From contig UESW01004826.1 in NCBI GenBank assembly GCA_900491605.1, positions 474,398 through 538,397 on the forward strand: 64,000 bases of DNA. The letters run 5' to 3'. Shown one piece after another: positions 37,525 to 49,041 of this stretch. Both the position numbers and the translations under genes were made by a program. The DNA is from Calamus simplicifolius. Taxonomy: Eukaryota; Streptophyta; Magnoliopsida; Arecales; Arecaceae. The notes below the pieces were generated by a model. It was not told where the DNA came from. It made no database searches and saw only the letters and a list, made by a program, of their open reading frames with translations. Every line of letters begins with the position of its first letter. Position 1 is the first letter of the stretch.

Positions 37525-37529
37525 ATTAT

Positions 37530-39239
37530 TTTAATGATATATTTACCATGCGTACTGATTTGCTTGAGCATCTCTTTTTCGAGATCAACTTCATATATTT
37601 AATTCTTTTTTATTTTCAATCACTGAAACAAATGAGGATTTCTTTTTTTTTCTTCTCGTGACTTCATCAAAATGGGAAGACTGCAACCATATGGATCGGA
37701 TTAAAATATATAGATTTATTCTCAACTTATTTATTGTACATAAATTCAAGCCCATATTTTTCAATTACCAACATATATGGAGAAAATATGTATGATATAC
37801 CAACATTATGGATAACAAAAATTAAATTAACTTAAATATATCATCGCAATCATAATAAACTTTTTTAAAAAATAGATATATGATAGTTGAATGGATTGAA
37901 ATTGAACCTAATTAAAATGTGATTCCCGCTTTTTAGATTCCTATGACTCATTATGTCCACTAGTATCCATCATTTCTATAATCCCTCACTTCTCCCTGCT
38001 AATAATGAACTGATCTATGTGAAAGAATTTGAGAACTATCCCAAGTACTTATTCAGAGGGCATCACTCCATGCTACTTAGGTGAAAGGGCAAGTATTTAG
38101 TTCCAATTGGAGGGAAGGAGTGGGTATAGAGTAAAAGATGGGGATTAGTTTCTCCTAATATGTGCTACTATATAATGTGAACTGTCATTATTATTTTTCT
38201 TATGGCATCCTCACTCTATTTTTTTTAAAACACTTCCTCTCCTAGCCTCTTCCTATCCTACTTATCCCACTTGTAATCATAACCTTAATGGTTCAAGTCG
38301 TTCTAACATTTTATTATTTTATTTAAATAAAATTTATTATTTATTTAAAGGTAGAAATGATAAATACATCGCATATGCCATATTCTAGTTTGAAAAATCA
38401 ATTATATTAGATTTGGGAGTTGTTTGGTTCTTAATCAGATTATATTGGGTAAACCCACTGAGTCCAATGACAAATCTAAACCCATCCATTAATAATCAAG
38501 TTGATTTCAGTATGTCTTGGCACAAATCTAATGAGAAGAAGATCCTATCCAAACTTATTTATTGGATGTAGATTTATGTGAGTGGTGGGGTTAGGGTCAA
38601 ATTTTGCCACTCGCAAATGGATTGAGGAGTTGTATAAACCAAAAAAAGGAGAAGTCTTTGATTCAAAATTCTAAATAAAAAAAAAGTTAACTTCTTTTTC
38701 TTCTTTTCTTTTCTTTTTCTTAATTATTTTTGGTTATTTCAACTTTTCAACAAAACAAAATTCACAGTTATTTTTAAAAAATTATCATGGATTAGAAATT
38801 CATCATATATTTATGAAAAGAAGTTTTTGCATAAAAAATCATCTCCTTTTTTATTTTTGGGTTTGATATTGGTTTTGAAATTTTGATAACAAAATCTTTA
38901 GCTATTTTCATGCATAACCTTTCATGTACCTAAAACTATACCAGCTATATGATTTATTACAAGAAAGAAAGATAATGAAAACAAGAAAACTTATTGATAT
39001 TGCGGCTCCTCTCTTTCTCTCTCTCTCTCTCAAACACTAAATTTATTTTTTCTTTATTCTTTTCCTTACTTTTGTAATGATTCAAGTTTTCGTCTTTCCC
39101 CAATTCATGCATAGAATCACCTTAAATTACAATCTTTGTATGGTTAACAAGTTCAGCGAGGACATATTTCCTAATATGTAATAAATCCTGATCTGTGCAG
39201 GATATTACATATTTCTTTCTATATAAGCATATGTAACCT
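37530..39239. other. AT-rich intergenic DNA
   Basis: No gene recognised. It has (CT)n at about 39009-39032 and some T-rich runs. Confidence 0.5.
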
Positions 39240-40139
39240 TGGTCTTGGAGTGAGTTAGAGAGACGGATTATTTTGAAGAGATGTTCTACTTTTATTGGGT
39301 ATACATATGTTTAAGTTTTGTGAGAGAGTTTGTGAAGAAATAATTCTTATAATTTTAATGTTTTCTTTATAGTAAAATTTTTATAGTCTTTGTCAATATG
39401 GATGTACGTTAGTTAATTAATTGAACTACGTTAAATCTTGTGTGTGCGCTTCTTTGTTCTCTTTTCTTTCTTGTTGATCTCCCTTTTCTTATTCATAATA
39501 CTTAGTGGAGAGGAACAAAGGCAAGTTTTGTCCAATTTGAGGTAAAGCTCAAGGAGCTAAGCTATGTCTAATTTTGCAACCTTATCTTCTACAAGGAGAA
39601 AATCAATGGCTGGAATCACTCATATAACTTTCTAGGAAAATGGATCGTGTCTGATATATATAGGATGACAAAGTCCTATATGCTCGTCGAGAAGAATATT
39701 GCATTAGAAAGGAATTATTGGTTTAAAATGAAGGGATGAGCTAAGGACGAAATTCCATAATGTTTTTATGCAGGCTGATTTTGGCTATAGAAGAAGATGA
39801 AACTAAAACCAATGTTGAAATAAGTGAGCAGCATGATTGATAATTTAAGAAGAACTTTTCTTTGAAAAGAAAAAGATTTAACTAATAACTTTCATTATCC
39901 AATCAACTAGAGAGTAGTTGCCAAGATAAAAAGGAATGAGGGTTCGGTATCAAAATTATAAAGAATTTGCTATGCAAAGAAGGTGCAAATTATGCAAAGC
40001 TTCATCCGTTTGGAGGGATATATGCAAGGAATTGAAAGCCTTTTGGAATTATATTGCCTTAAGTCTTAAAATAAAAAAATATTAGAATTTGGAGGGATAG
40101 TTAGGTAGAACCAATATCTTTGGTGCAACCTTTCAAGGA
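39240..40139 (+). mobile_element. Possible copia LTR end and gag remnant
   Basis: 39240-39500 resembles the R/U5 end of plant copia LTRs: TTGTGAGAGAGTTTGTGAAG, then a GGATGTACGTTAGTTAATTAATTGAACTACG-type stretch before CTTGTGTGTGC. No primer site, second LTR or readable gag can be defined; the downstream sequence is full of stops. Confidence 0.3.
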
Positions 40140-40226
40140 CTATTACGATCGTGTCAAAAGAAGCAATGCTCTATTGTTTCAACATGAAGTTATGCTTACC
40201 AGTGGAGAATCTAATTGTATGACCTT
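40140..40226 (+). pseudogene. LINE-like fragment, left part
   Basis: An open frame without stops runs to the insertion point of element B and continues in the same frame at 54669 (after one TSD copy). The right part has a signature of the C-terminal zinc-binding region of plant LINE reverse transcriptases. The left part alone would not be recognised. Confidence 0.4.
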
Positions 40227-41265
40227 TGATGATGCCTGATCACTGGTCTTAAACGTCGAAAGAAGAGAGCTGCTTAATCCACGGTCTCACGCCTGATCGG
40301 ATGGCCTGCAAAAAGTCCCAAGACCGAAGGGGTGCTCCGGTGGGGACCCTCTGACACTCAAGTCAGTAACCGGGGTCACAGCTGAGGAAAAGCTCAGACG
40401 AGATCTGGAGAGAAAAAATGAGTCCTCAAAAAAAGGGGAGTCCCTTTCTGAGTATCATGGTAGCGAGTATATGAGTTTGCATATCTTGTTCCTGAGTGGA
40501 CTTACCCTTTTATAGGGGGTTGACACCTACACAACCACGTAGAGTTCCGTAAGAAAGGAATGTCCGTGGGGTTTGTGGGGTTGCATGAATTTGGGCTGGT
40601 TGGTGGGTCCTGTCCCATCGGAGAGGGAAAAACGGTAGTTGGTGAGCTACATCCCATCAGTCGTGGGGCCGATAGGTAGTTAGGTCCAGTCCCATCAGTG
40701 GCGTGACCTGTGGGTAGTTGGGCCTGGGGATGCCAGGCGGCGCGGGTCAGAAGAACCGCGGCGCGAATAGCCAAGACCGTTCTGGGGCCGACTTGAGATA
40801 GCCTTGACCCTCCAAAGGGTACCGAGGCCGAGCAGGGCCAACTCGACTGAACTGAAGATGCTAGAGCGGGGCCGACCAGGGAAGGTCGGGGCCGACTTGG
40901 CTGACTCGGAGATGCCGGGGCCGACCAAGAAAGGTTGGGGCTGACTTGGCCGACTCGGAGATGCCGGGCCGAGCGGGGCTGACCAAGGAAGGTCGGGGCC
41001 GACTTGGCCGACTTGGAGATGCCAGAACTGAGCGGGGCCGACCAGGGAAGGTCGGGGCTGACTTGACTGACTCGGAGATGCCGGGGCTGAACGGGGCCGA
41101 CCAGGGAAGGTCGGGGCCGACTTGGCCGACTCGGAGATGCCAGGGCTGAGTGGGGCCGACCAGGGAAGGTCGGGGCCAACTTGGCTAACTTGGAGATGCC
41201 GGGGTGGGGCCGACTTAAGATTTGGATTTTTCATAATTGCCCTTATGGCTACGTTAGCCATATCA
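40227..41265 (-). repeat. Element B 3' LTR
   Basis: 1039 bp; on the minus strand TGATATGGC...GCATCA. GC-rich ~60-bp tandem repeats (CGACCAGGGAAGGTCGGGGC) at about 40850-41215 lie upstream of the TATA box. On the minus strand CTATAAAAGGG (TATA, 40507-40517) is followed by the R/U5 block with ACTTGAGTGTCAGAGGGTCCC. Confidence 0.9.
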
Positions 41266-41283
41266 ATGCCCCCCCGCCTCTGA
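41266..41283 (-). other. Element B polypurine tract
   Basis: On the minus strand the purine-rich run GAGGCGGGGGGGCAT directly precedes the LTR start TGATATGG. Confidence 0.75.
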
Positions 41284-41599
41284 GCGCGAAGGGCCACGCG
41301 CCCACTGCCCTTTGGGCGAGAGAGGAGCGAAAATTCAAAAAATGATTGCTATTTAGTGCGCTTTTAATAGCTTGGTGAGCTGGCGCATCGTCCTGAGGCA
41401 GTATCGCTTCGAAAATCTTCCACAATCATGTGGTAGGTGGGAGCTGACGCTAGCGCCGGATGCCTCAAAGAGGAAGCCTATTGGAGGAATGGAAAAGGAA
41501 AAGGCTATCATTGCTTCTCCGTTTTCTATGCCCCACGATTGGTCAGGGATCACGCTCCTTAGGGTGAATCGAGGCGGCATGTCTCGGGCATAGACGAAT

Positions 41600-41690
41600 T
41601 CCGGTGGACAGCTCGTGGCGCAATAGGAGAGCACCACGTGGCAGGGCCTCGATTATCGTCATTCGGAGATGGGGTATAAAAGCGTCCCAG
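41600..41690 (+). promoter_or_regulatory. Internal antisense promoter, copy 1
   Basis: A CACGTG G-box at 41635-41640 and TATAAAAG at 41675-41682 lie about 145 bp upstream of the ATG at 41825. The same pair with equal spacing recurs 2.6 kb downstream. Confidence 0.6.
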
Positions 41691-41824
41691 GGGCCTAAGG
41701 AAAGCTTTTACATTGCCATTGTTTTCTTTCAGCTTTCCTTCTTCTGAGTTCTTCTGCGACTTGAGCCCTTTTGTCTCCATATTCCCTTTGATTTTCAAGT
41801 TAGTTTCATCTTTCCTTTTCATCC

Positions 41825-44022
41825 ATGGACCGTCGTGCCATTAGGGAGGGTAAGAGGCCTGTAGTTTAATCTTTCCATTCCGATAGTGAAGATCAAACCT
41901 CCTTAGCCCGTCAGGTTCCTCATCCGGTGGGCAAAATCGTCATCTGTGATTGACCAACGGTGATCGGGCCTCCATCCGCCTCAGCCTCCCCTATTAGGGC
42001 AGTTCCTGCATCCTTCTACCATCCAGGACAACCTTCGACGGTGAGTTCTAATCCGATAGGTCCGTTCGGAGTGGCCTCAACCGTGACCCCCGAAGATGTA
42101 GAGGCCATTAGGGCTAAGTACATGGTCCCCAGCTTCATCCACCTGTCCGCGTCGAGGCCCGAAGATAGAGTGACCTCTGCCTACCTGGTCGGGTTGCTCT
42201 ATACGAGGAGTTCTTCCGGTGTGGACTGCGCCTTCCTTTCCACCCTTTTTTTCTGAACCTTTTAGATAGGTATAGATTAGCGCTGGCGTAGTTGACTCCG
42301 ATTTGATTCGGATCATCTGCGCCTTTGTCATTCTTTGCTACTTTCAGGAGGCCTGGCCAGGGTTGTCGCTGTTTCGGGCTTTCTACAAGCTCCACCGCCA
42401 AGGTGAGGGGGCCTGATGGGCTTTCACCACCAGGCCGGGTAGGGCCTTCCCCTTAGGTCTCCCGTCCAAAATTAGGGGATGGAAACCCCGCTTCCTTTTC
42501 GCCCACATCGAGGGGTGAGGACCGATTGGATGGAGCCGGACACCAGCTCCAATGATATGCCACTATGGGGGAGAGAGATAGGGAACTCTTCACCCAATTG
42601 TCCAACTGCCAAATCCCTGGTTATAAGGAACTCCTATCCGAGGAGAACCTGGTAGAAGCCGAGTTGGCCCCCGGTGGTTGGTGAGCACGACGTCCGATTC
42701 CTTCTGTCTCGACCAAAAAACTGCTATAACGTTGTTGCTAACACTTCTCGTTTTTGGATGCAACGATGAAGTTTTTCGTCGGTGCGTCGAAGCTGCCTTG
42801 AAACAAAAGAGGCCGGCGACTGGGGAAGCATCAAGGCTGGCGAAGAAGGCTCGAAGAGGAGAGCGGGCCGGGCCGACCCAAGCCGCTGGAGTCCCCAAGG
42901 CTCCAATACCCGGGAGAAGCCAGCCGAGGAAGTGCCGGTTGGAGGAGTGGTTCCGGGGCCGCCAGGACCGGAGTAGAAGAAGGAGAGATCCCGATCACTA
43001 CTGAAGCAGCCGTGGTGATCATGGATCTTGAAGAGGAAGCCCCTGCCACCGCTGATGTGCCCGAGGCGGGCAGGTGACAGTCGCTGTTAGCCCTCCAGCT
43101 GCCACCGAGCCAGAGATGGAGAGGGCTCCCCCAATTGCCGGAGAGGGAGCCAGTCGCCAAGAAATCCAATGCTGGGGCGGAGGTGACCAGGGAGCAGAGG
43201 GATGGGCCGAAGATCATCCCAATGGTTGGTGCACCACCCGACTCGTCCTCGAGTTGAGGGCCCGCAGGAGGGGCCGGCGCCTAGGCTCAACTCAATGACG
43301 GACGCCGGGGAAGCCGCCCGTCTTTTGTCGAGAGTTTGGACTACCGAGTCTGAGGAGGAGACGCAGGTATTGAGCCACTCCACGCTTCTGGATATGGTGA
43401 TGGTTGCCGTTGTCCAGGTAATCTTCTGAGTTCTCTCTATTTCCAGACGTGCCTTTGATGCTCCAATCTTTTATGGTTAACATGTTCCCCTTGCTGCAGA
43501 TGGCCAACGATGCAATCAGCCTTTGTGCGGTGGTGGTCCACTCTTCGGACGCGCTCACAAAGGCTATGGTGCGGGCCGACATATACAAGAAAGAGAGCAT
43601 GGCATAATCCCAGAGCCTTGCTCGACTTCATCAGGAGGCCAAGGCCCGGAAGGAATATCTGGGCGGCCAAATAAGGGAGGCAGAATGCCGGGCCAAAGCC
43701 GAGAGTGGTCGGGCATCCGCAGCCGAGGCCAAATTCCGTGCTTCTGGATATGGTGATGGTTGCCGTTGTCTAGGTAATCTTCTGAGTTCTCTCTATTTCT
43801 GGACGTGCCTTTTGATGCTCCAATCTTTTATGGTTAACATGTGCCCCTTGCTGCAGATGGCCAACGGCGCAATCGGCCTTTGTGAGGTGGTGGTCCACTC
43901 TTCGGACGTGCTCACAAAGGCTATGGTGCGGGCCGACAGATACAAGAAGGAGAGCATGGCACAGTCCTAGAGCCTTGCTCGACTTCATCAGGAGGCCAAG
44001 GCCCGAGAGAAAAACCTGGGCG
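41825..44022 (+). pseudogene. Antisense accessory gene, duplicated partial copy 1
   Basis: Starts with MDRRAIREGKRPV at 41825 but stops at 41867-41869. It repeats copy 2 at an offset of about 2.59 kb, including the TEDVEAIRAKYMVPSFIHLSA-like block near 42095-42150. At about 43735 it switches back to a second copy of the 3' exon segment (43741-44022, versus 43385-43735) and then to the promoter of copy 2. Truncated and non-functional. Confidence 0.7.
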
Positions 44023-44199
44023 GGTAGGTGGGAGCTGACGCTAGCATCGGACGCCTCGAAGAGGAAGCCTATTGGGGGAATGGAAAAAGGTAAAGGCTAT
44101 CATTGCTTCTCCGTTTTCTATGCCCCACAATTGGTCGGGGATCACGCTCCTTGAGGTGAATCGAGGCGGCACGTCTCGAGCGCAGGCGAGATTTTAGGT

Positions 44200-44290
44200 G
44201 GACAGCTTGTGGCGCAATAGGAGAGCACCACGTGGCAGGGCCTCGATTATCATCGTTTGGAGATGGGGGTATAAAATCGTCCCAAGGGCC
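44200..44290 (+). promoter_or_regulatory. Internal antisense promoter, copy 2
   Basis: CACGTG at 44229-44234 and TATAAAAT at 44270-44277, 150 bp upstream of the ATG at 44420, as in copy 1. Confidence 0.6.
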
Positions 44291-44419
44291 TGAGGAAAGC
44301 TTTTACATTGCCATTGTTTTCTTCCAGTTTTCCTTCTCCTGAGTTCTTCTGCGACTTGAGCCCTTTTGTCTCCATATTCCCTTTGATTTTTAGGTTAGTT
44401 TCATCTTTCCTTTTCATCC

Positions 44420-46866
44420 ATGGACCGTCGTGCCATTAGGGAGGGTAAGAGGCCTGTAGTTGAATCTTTCCATTCCGATAGTGAAGATCAAACCTCCTTA
44501 GCCCGTCAGGTTCCTCGTCCGGTGGACAGAATCGTCATCCGCGATTGACCAACGGTGACCGGGCCTCCGTCTACCTCAGCCTCCCCTATTAGGGTAGTTC
44601 CTATGTCCTTCCGCCATCTGGGACAACCTTCGGCGATGAGTTCTAATCCGGTAGGTCCGTCCGGAGTGGCCTCAACCGTGACCCCCGAAGATGTAGAGGC
44701 CATTAGGGCTAAGTACATGGTCCCCAGCTTCATCCACCTATCCGCGTCGGGGCCCAAAGATAGAGTGACCTCTGCCTACCCTGGTCAGGTTGCTCTATAT
44801 GAGGAGTTCTTCCGGTGTGGACTACTGCGCCTTCCTTTCCACCCTTTTTTTTTTAACCTTTTAGATAGGTATAGATTAGCGCTGGCATAGTTGACTCCGA
44901 ATTCAATTCGGATCATCTGCGCATTTGTCATTCTTTGCTACTTTCAGGAGGCCTGGCCAGGGTTGTCGCTGTTTCAGGCTTTCTACAAGCTCCGCCACCA
45001 AGGTGAGGGGGCCTGGTGGGATTTCACCACCAGGCCGGGTAGGGCCTTCCCCTTAGGTCTCCTGTCCAAAATTAGGGGATGAAAACCCCGCTTCCTTTTT
45101 GCCCACGTCGAGGGGATGAGGACCGATTGGATGGATCCAGACACCAGCTCCAATGATAATGCCACCGTGGGGGAGAGAGATAGGGAACTCTTCACCCAAT
45201 TTTCCAACTGCCAAATCCCTGGTTACAAGGAACTCCTGTCCGAGGAGAACCTGGTAGAAGCCGAGTTGGCCCCAGTGGTTGGTGAGCACGATGTCCGATT
45301 CCTTCTGTTTCGACAGAAAAACTGCTATACGCTGTTGCTAACACTTCTCATTTTTGGATGCAGCGATGAAGTTTTCGCCGGTGCGTTCAAAGCTGCCTTG
45401 AAACAAAAGAGGCCGGTGACTGGGGAAGCATCAAGGCCGGCGAAGAAGGCTTGAAGAGGGGAGCAGGCCTGGCCGACCCAAGCCACTGGAGTCCCCAAGG
45501 CTCCAATACCCGCGGAGAAGCCAGCCGAGGAAGTGCCGGTTGGAGGAGAGGTCCCGGGGCTGGCCAGGACCGGAGTAGAAGAAGGAGAGATCCCGATCAC
45601 TACTGAAGCAGCTGTGGTGATCGTGGATCTTGAAGAGGAAGCCCTTGCTGCCGCTGATGTGCCTAAGGCAGGGCAGGTGACAGTCGCTGTCAGCCCTCCA
45701 GCTGCCGCCGAGCCGGAGACGGAGAGGGCTTCCCCAATTGCTGGAGAGAGGGAGCCAGTCGCCAAGATATCCAATGCTGGGGCGGAGGCGACCAGGGAGC
45801 AGAGGGATGGGCCGAAGAGCTCATCCCAATGGTTGGTGCACCACCCGACTCATCCTCGGGTTGAGGGCCCGCAGGAGGGGCCGGCGCGGCCGGCGCCTAG
45901 GCTCAACTCAATGACGGACGCCGGGGAAGCCACCCGTCTTCTATCGAGAGTTTGGACTACCGAGTCTGAGAAGGAGATGCAGGGATTGAGCCACTCCGCG
46001 CTTCTAGATATGGTGATGGTTGCCATTGTCCAGGTAATCTTCTGAGTTCTCTCTATTTCCGGACGTGCCTTTTGATGCTCCAATCCTTTATGGTTAACAT
46101 GTTCCCCTTGCTGCAAATGGCCAACGGCGCAATCGGCCTTTGTGAGGCGGTTGTCCACTCTTCGGATGCGCTCACAAAGGCTATGGTGCGGGCCGACAGA
46201 TACAAGAAGGAGAGCATGGCACAGTCCCAGAGCCTTGCTCGACTTCATCAAGAGGCCAAGGTCCGAGAGGAAAACCTGGGCGGCCGAATAAGGGAGGCAG
46301 AATGCTGGGCCGAAACAGAGAGTGGCCGGGCGGCAGCCGAGGCCAAATTGGAGCTGGTCTCGGATCGGCTGAAGGCTGCCATGGCACAGAATGAAGAGCT
46401 GGTCCGCCAGCTTCAACGTGCCAAGGAGGAGGCCAGGGCAGCGTGAAATGAGGCTCGGGCTGCTGCGGAGAGAGCAGCCACCGCGGAGAAGGCGATGGTT
46501 GAGGCGGGCCATGAGAAGACCGGGGCTGTGGCCTACGCAGACGAGGCCAACGCACGAGCCGAAGAAGCCGAGGGCCAAGCCAGGGAAGCTGGGGCGCAAG
46601 CCCAGGAGGCCAAGGCTAGGGCACAGCGAGCTGAGGCCAAGGCGGGGTAGGTCATCTGCAACTATAAGGCCTCGTTGGAGTTCGCAAAGGAAGTCCTTGA
46701 GGCCAGCCTCGATGCTTACGTCAAGGGCTTTGAGATGTGCAAGGTCAAAGTGTCCGCGACCCTCAAGATCGACAGCTCCGAGCTTAAGGAAATCCAGCCC
46801 GGGGAGTCCGACGAGAGGCCAGCGGAGGAGGAGGATGAGGAGAAGCCTGGTCCGGGCGAACCTTGA
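44420..46866 (+). pseudogene. Antisense accessory gene ('putative gypsy-type transposon' domain), copy 2
   Basis: ATG at 44420. One frame runs to 45082 with two in-frame stops (TGA 44546-44548, TAG 44888-44890). The block after 44690 (YEEFFRCGLLRLPFHPFF, QLTPNSIRIICAFVILCYFQE) resembles the Pfam 'putative gypsy type transposon' domain PF04195, known from antisense genes of Tat elements. A Pro/Ala-rich middle follows in other frames. An intron-like segment begins GTAATC at about 46034; its acceptor TTGCTGCAG is present in the two upstream copies but reads TTGCTGCAA here. The last part (46072-46866, two stops) is an Ala/Glu-rich coiled coil with an acidic end. Function unknown. Confidence 0.72.
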
Positions 46867-47407
46867 GGGCCTATCGTTTGTTTTTCTATTTCCTTCATTT
46901 TTGTAATCGGCCTCAGGCCGAATTTTGTACTTCATTTCCATTGTTAATGAAGAAGAGCTTTTTGCAAAAATGCCTTTGTGTTTTGCCTTGTCTGTTCCTT
47001 CTTTCCTTTAGGAAGAATGCTTTATTGTGCGACTAATGATAAGACGGACCACGTACCTGTTGGTGAGAGGGGACCTTTCTTTTGGGATGTACCATAACTT
47101 TGAGTGTTGCGCATGTTGATAATGCCATGGCCGAACCGTTATATTAGGTTGGCCAATGTTGAGATGCGTCTTTGAGGTGTAAGCTGGCCGCGTAGGAGGT
47201 TATCTGCGTTCGAATATTCTAAGGACTTAGAGCGACCTGAGGGCAACTTAGCACCGAGATCGGCTTGAAAACGCTGGGGGCCAAGTAGGGCTTGACTGGG
47301 GAAGTTTTGGGCTGATTCGGCTTGACCTTGGAGATGTCGACGCCGAGTAGGGCCGACCAGGGGTGGTCGGGGCTGACTCGGTAGACTTGGAGACCGTGAG
47401 GGTCGGC
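46867..47407. other. Spacer between antisense gene and array in element B
   Basis: The first ~100 bp (TTGTTAATGAAGAAG near 46941) look like a 3' UTR of the antisense gene. No other gene is seen; 47130-47400 begins to resemble the array. Confidence 0.45.
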
Positions 47408-48120
47408 GAGCTCTTTTAGAACCTCCTCGGAGGTTTGTGTGCCACCCGAGAGGTGACTCGACTGGATACGGAGCTGTTAGGGACTTGAACCAACTTGGAA
47501 GCACCTTCGTGCTAGGGCTGAGTGGTGTCCATAGGCTGCGATGCCGGCGAGCTCCTTTAGAACCACCTCGGGGGTTTGTGTGCCGCCTGAGGGCGACTCG
47601 ATCGGGTACGGAGCTGTTAGGGACTTGAACCAACTCGGGGGTGTCTCCTAGCCGGATCAAGTGGTGTCCAGTTAGCCGCAATGCCGGTGAGCTCCTTTTT
47701 AACCGCCTCGGGGGTTTGTGTGCCGCTCGAGAGGCGACTCGACCGGATACGGAGCTATTAGGGACTTGAACTGACTCAGAGGCATCTCCTAGCCGGACCG
47801 AGTGGTGTCCCATTAGCCGCGATGCCGGTGAGCTCCTTTTGAGCCGCCTCGGGGGTTTGTGTACCGCCCGAGGGGCGACTCGACCGAGTATGGAGCTGTT
47901 AGGGACTTGAACCGACTCGGGGGCATCTCCTAGCCAAACCGAGTAGTTTTCCATTAGCCGCGATGCCAGTGAGCTCCTTTTTAACTGCCTCAGGGGTTTG
48001 TGTGCCACCCGAGGGATGACTCGACCGGGTATGAAGCTGTTAGGGACTTGAACCGACTCGGGGATGTCTTCTAGCCAGACCGAGTGGTGTCCCGTTAGCC
48101 ACGATGCCGGTGAGCTCCTT
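47408..48120 (-). repeat. 141-bp tandem array of element B
   Basis: On the + strand GAGCTC marks fall at 47408, 47549, 47689, 47830, 47971 and 48112: spacing 141, 140, 141, 141, 141. On the coding strand of the element each unit contains GTTCAAGTC (positions 47482, 47622, 47763, 47904 and 48044 on +). The open minus-strand frame encoding a 47-residue repeat is a consequence of the period. Same place and period as in element A. Confidence 0.92.
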
Positions 48121-48228
48121 TAGCAAGATATGGTCCTTGAATGCAAGGGAGAACAGGCTGTGGCATTGGAAGGGACCCTTTTATTGCTCGTATTCTGGAG
48201 GATACATCATTGATAATATCGGCGGAGA

Positions 48229-49041
48229 TTATCCGCATTCTAGGTACGCGGAATAGGTTGTCCGTTGAGCTTTTCTAGTCTGTATGCCCTCGTTGGAGTG
48301 TCTCGGTGATACGGTAAGGACCCTCCCAGTTGGGGGACAGTTTTCCCCCTTCGTAGGCTTAGATACCTCAGCCTTTCTTAAAACTAGATCTCCGTGGCGA
48401 AAGACCTTGGGACAAACTCGAGCGTTGTAGTACTTGGCTGCCCGCTGATGGAAAGTCACCATACGCAGCCTTGCCCGGTCATGTACTTCGTCGATAAAGT
48501 CCAGGTTAGCTCGTATCAATGTGGAATTATCTTCCTCGTTGAAGGACTCCACGCACGGACTGGGCAGTCTGATCTCAACAGGGATGATGGCTTCGGATCC
48601 GAAGACGAGACTGAAGGGAGTCTCGCCCGTCAGGGCTCTGGAGATCATGTGGTAAGCCCATATCATGCTGGGAAGCTCCTCCACCCATCGACCCTTTGAT
48701 CCATCTAGCCGAGTCTTGAGCCCTCTAAGAATGGTACGGTTCATGACCTCGGCCTCCCCGTTGGTCTGGGGGTGGCCAACAGAGGTGAATCGATGGTGAA
48801 TGCCTAGCTCGCCACAAAAAGTCTTGAATGCTTCATTGTTGAACTGGCGACCGTTGTCTGTGACAAGGGTGTGTGGTAGGCCAAAGTGGCATATAATCGA
48901 CTTCCAGAAGAAGGCTTTGACTTTACTCTCGGTGATCTTAGCCAGCGCCTCGACCTCGACCCACTTGGTGAAATAATCGATGGCTACTAGCAAGAATCTC
49001 CGCTGTCTCGAAGCTGGAGGGAATGGCCCAAGGATGTCCAT
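48229..49041 (-). pseudogene. Element B integrase
   Basis: A 270-residue frame with the full catalytic core: AIDYFTKWVEVEALAKITES, VTDNGRQFNNEAF and GHPQTNGEAEVMNRTI carry D, D and E. The C-terminal half has the FRHGDLVLRKAEVS motif. Closely similar to the integrase of element A. The N-terminal zinc finger lies upstream in a different frame (about 49050-49360). Confidence 0.9.

Noticed and set aside
38411..38660. PIF/Harbinger-like MITE starting GGGAGTTGTTTGGTTC
   Set aside because: No matching inverted end or target duplication could be found.
40695..41297. 200-residue minus-strand frame rich in Ser/Pro/Arg
   Set aside because: It is the ~60-bp LTR repeat of element B; composition follows the repeat.
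47139..48008. 289-residue minus-strand frame as a gene
   Set aside because: It is the 141-bp array of element B read in frame; same reason as for element A.
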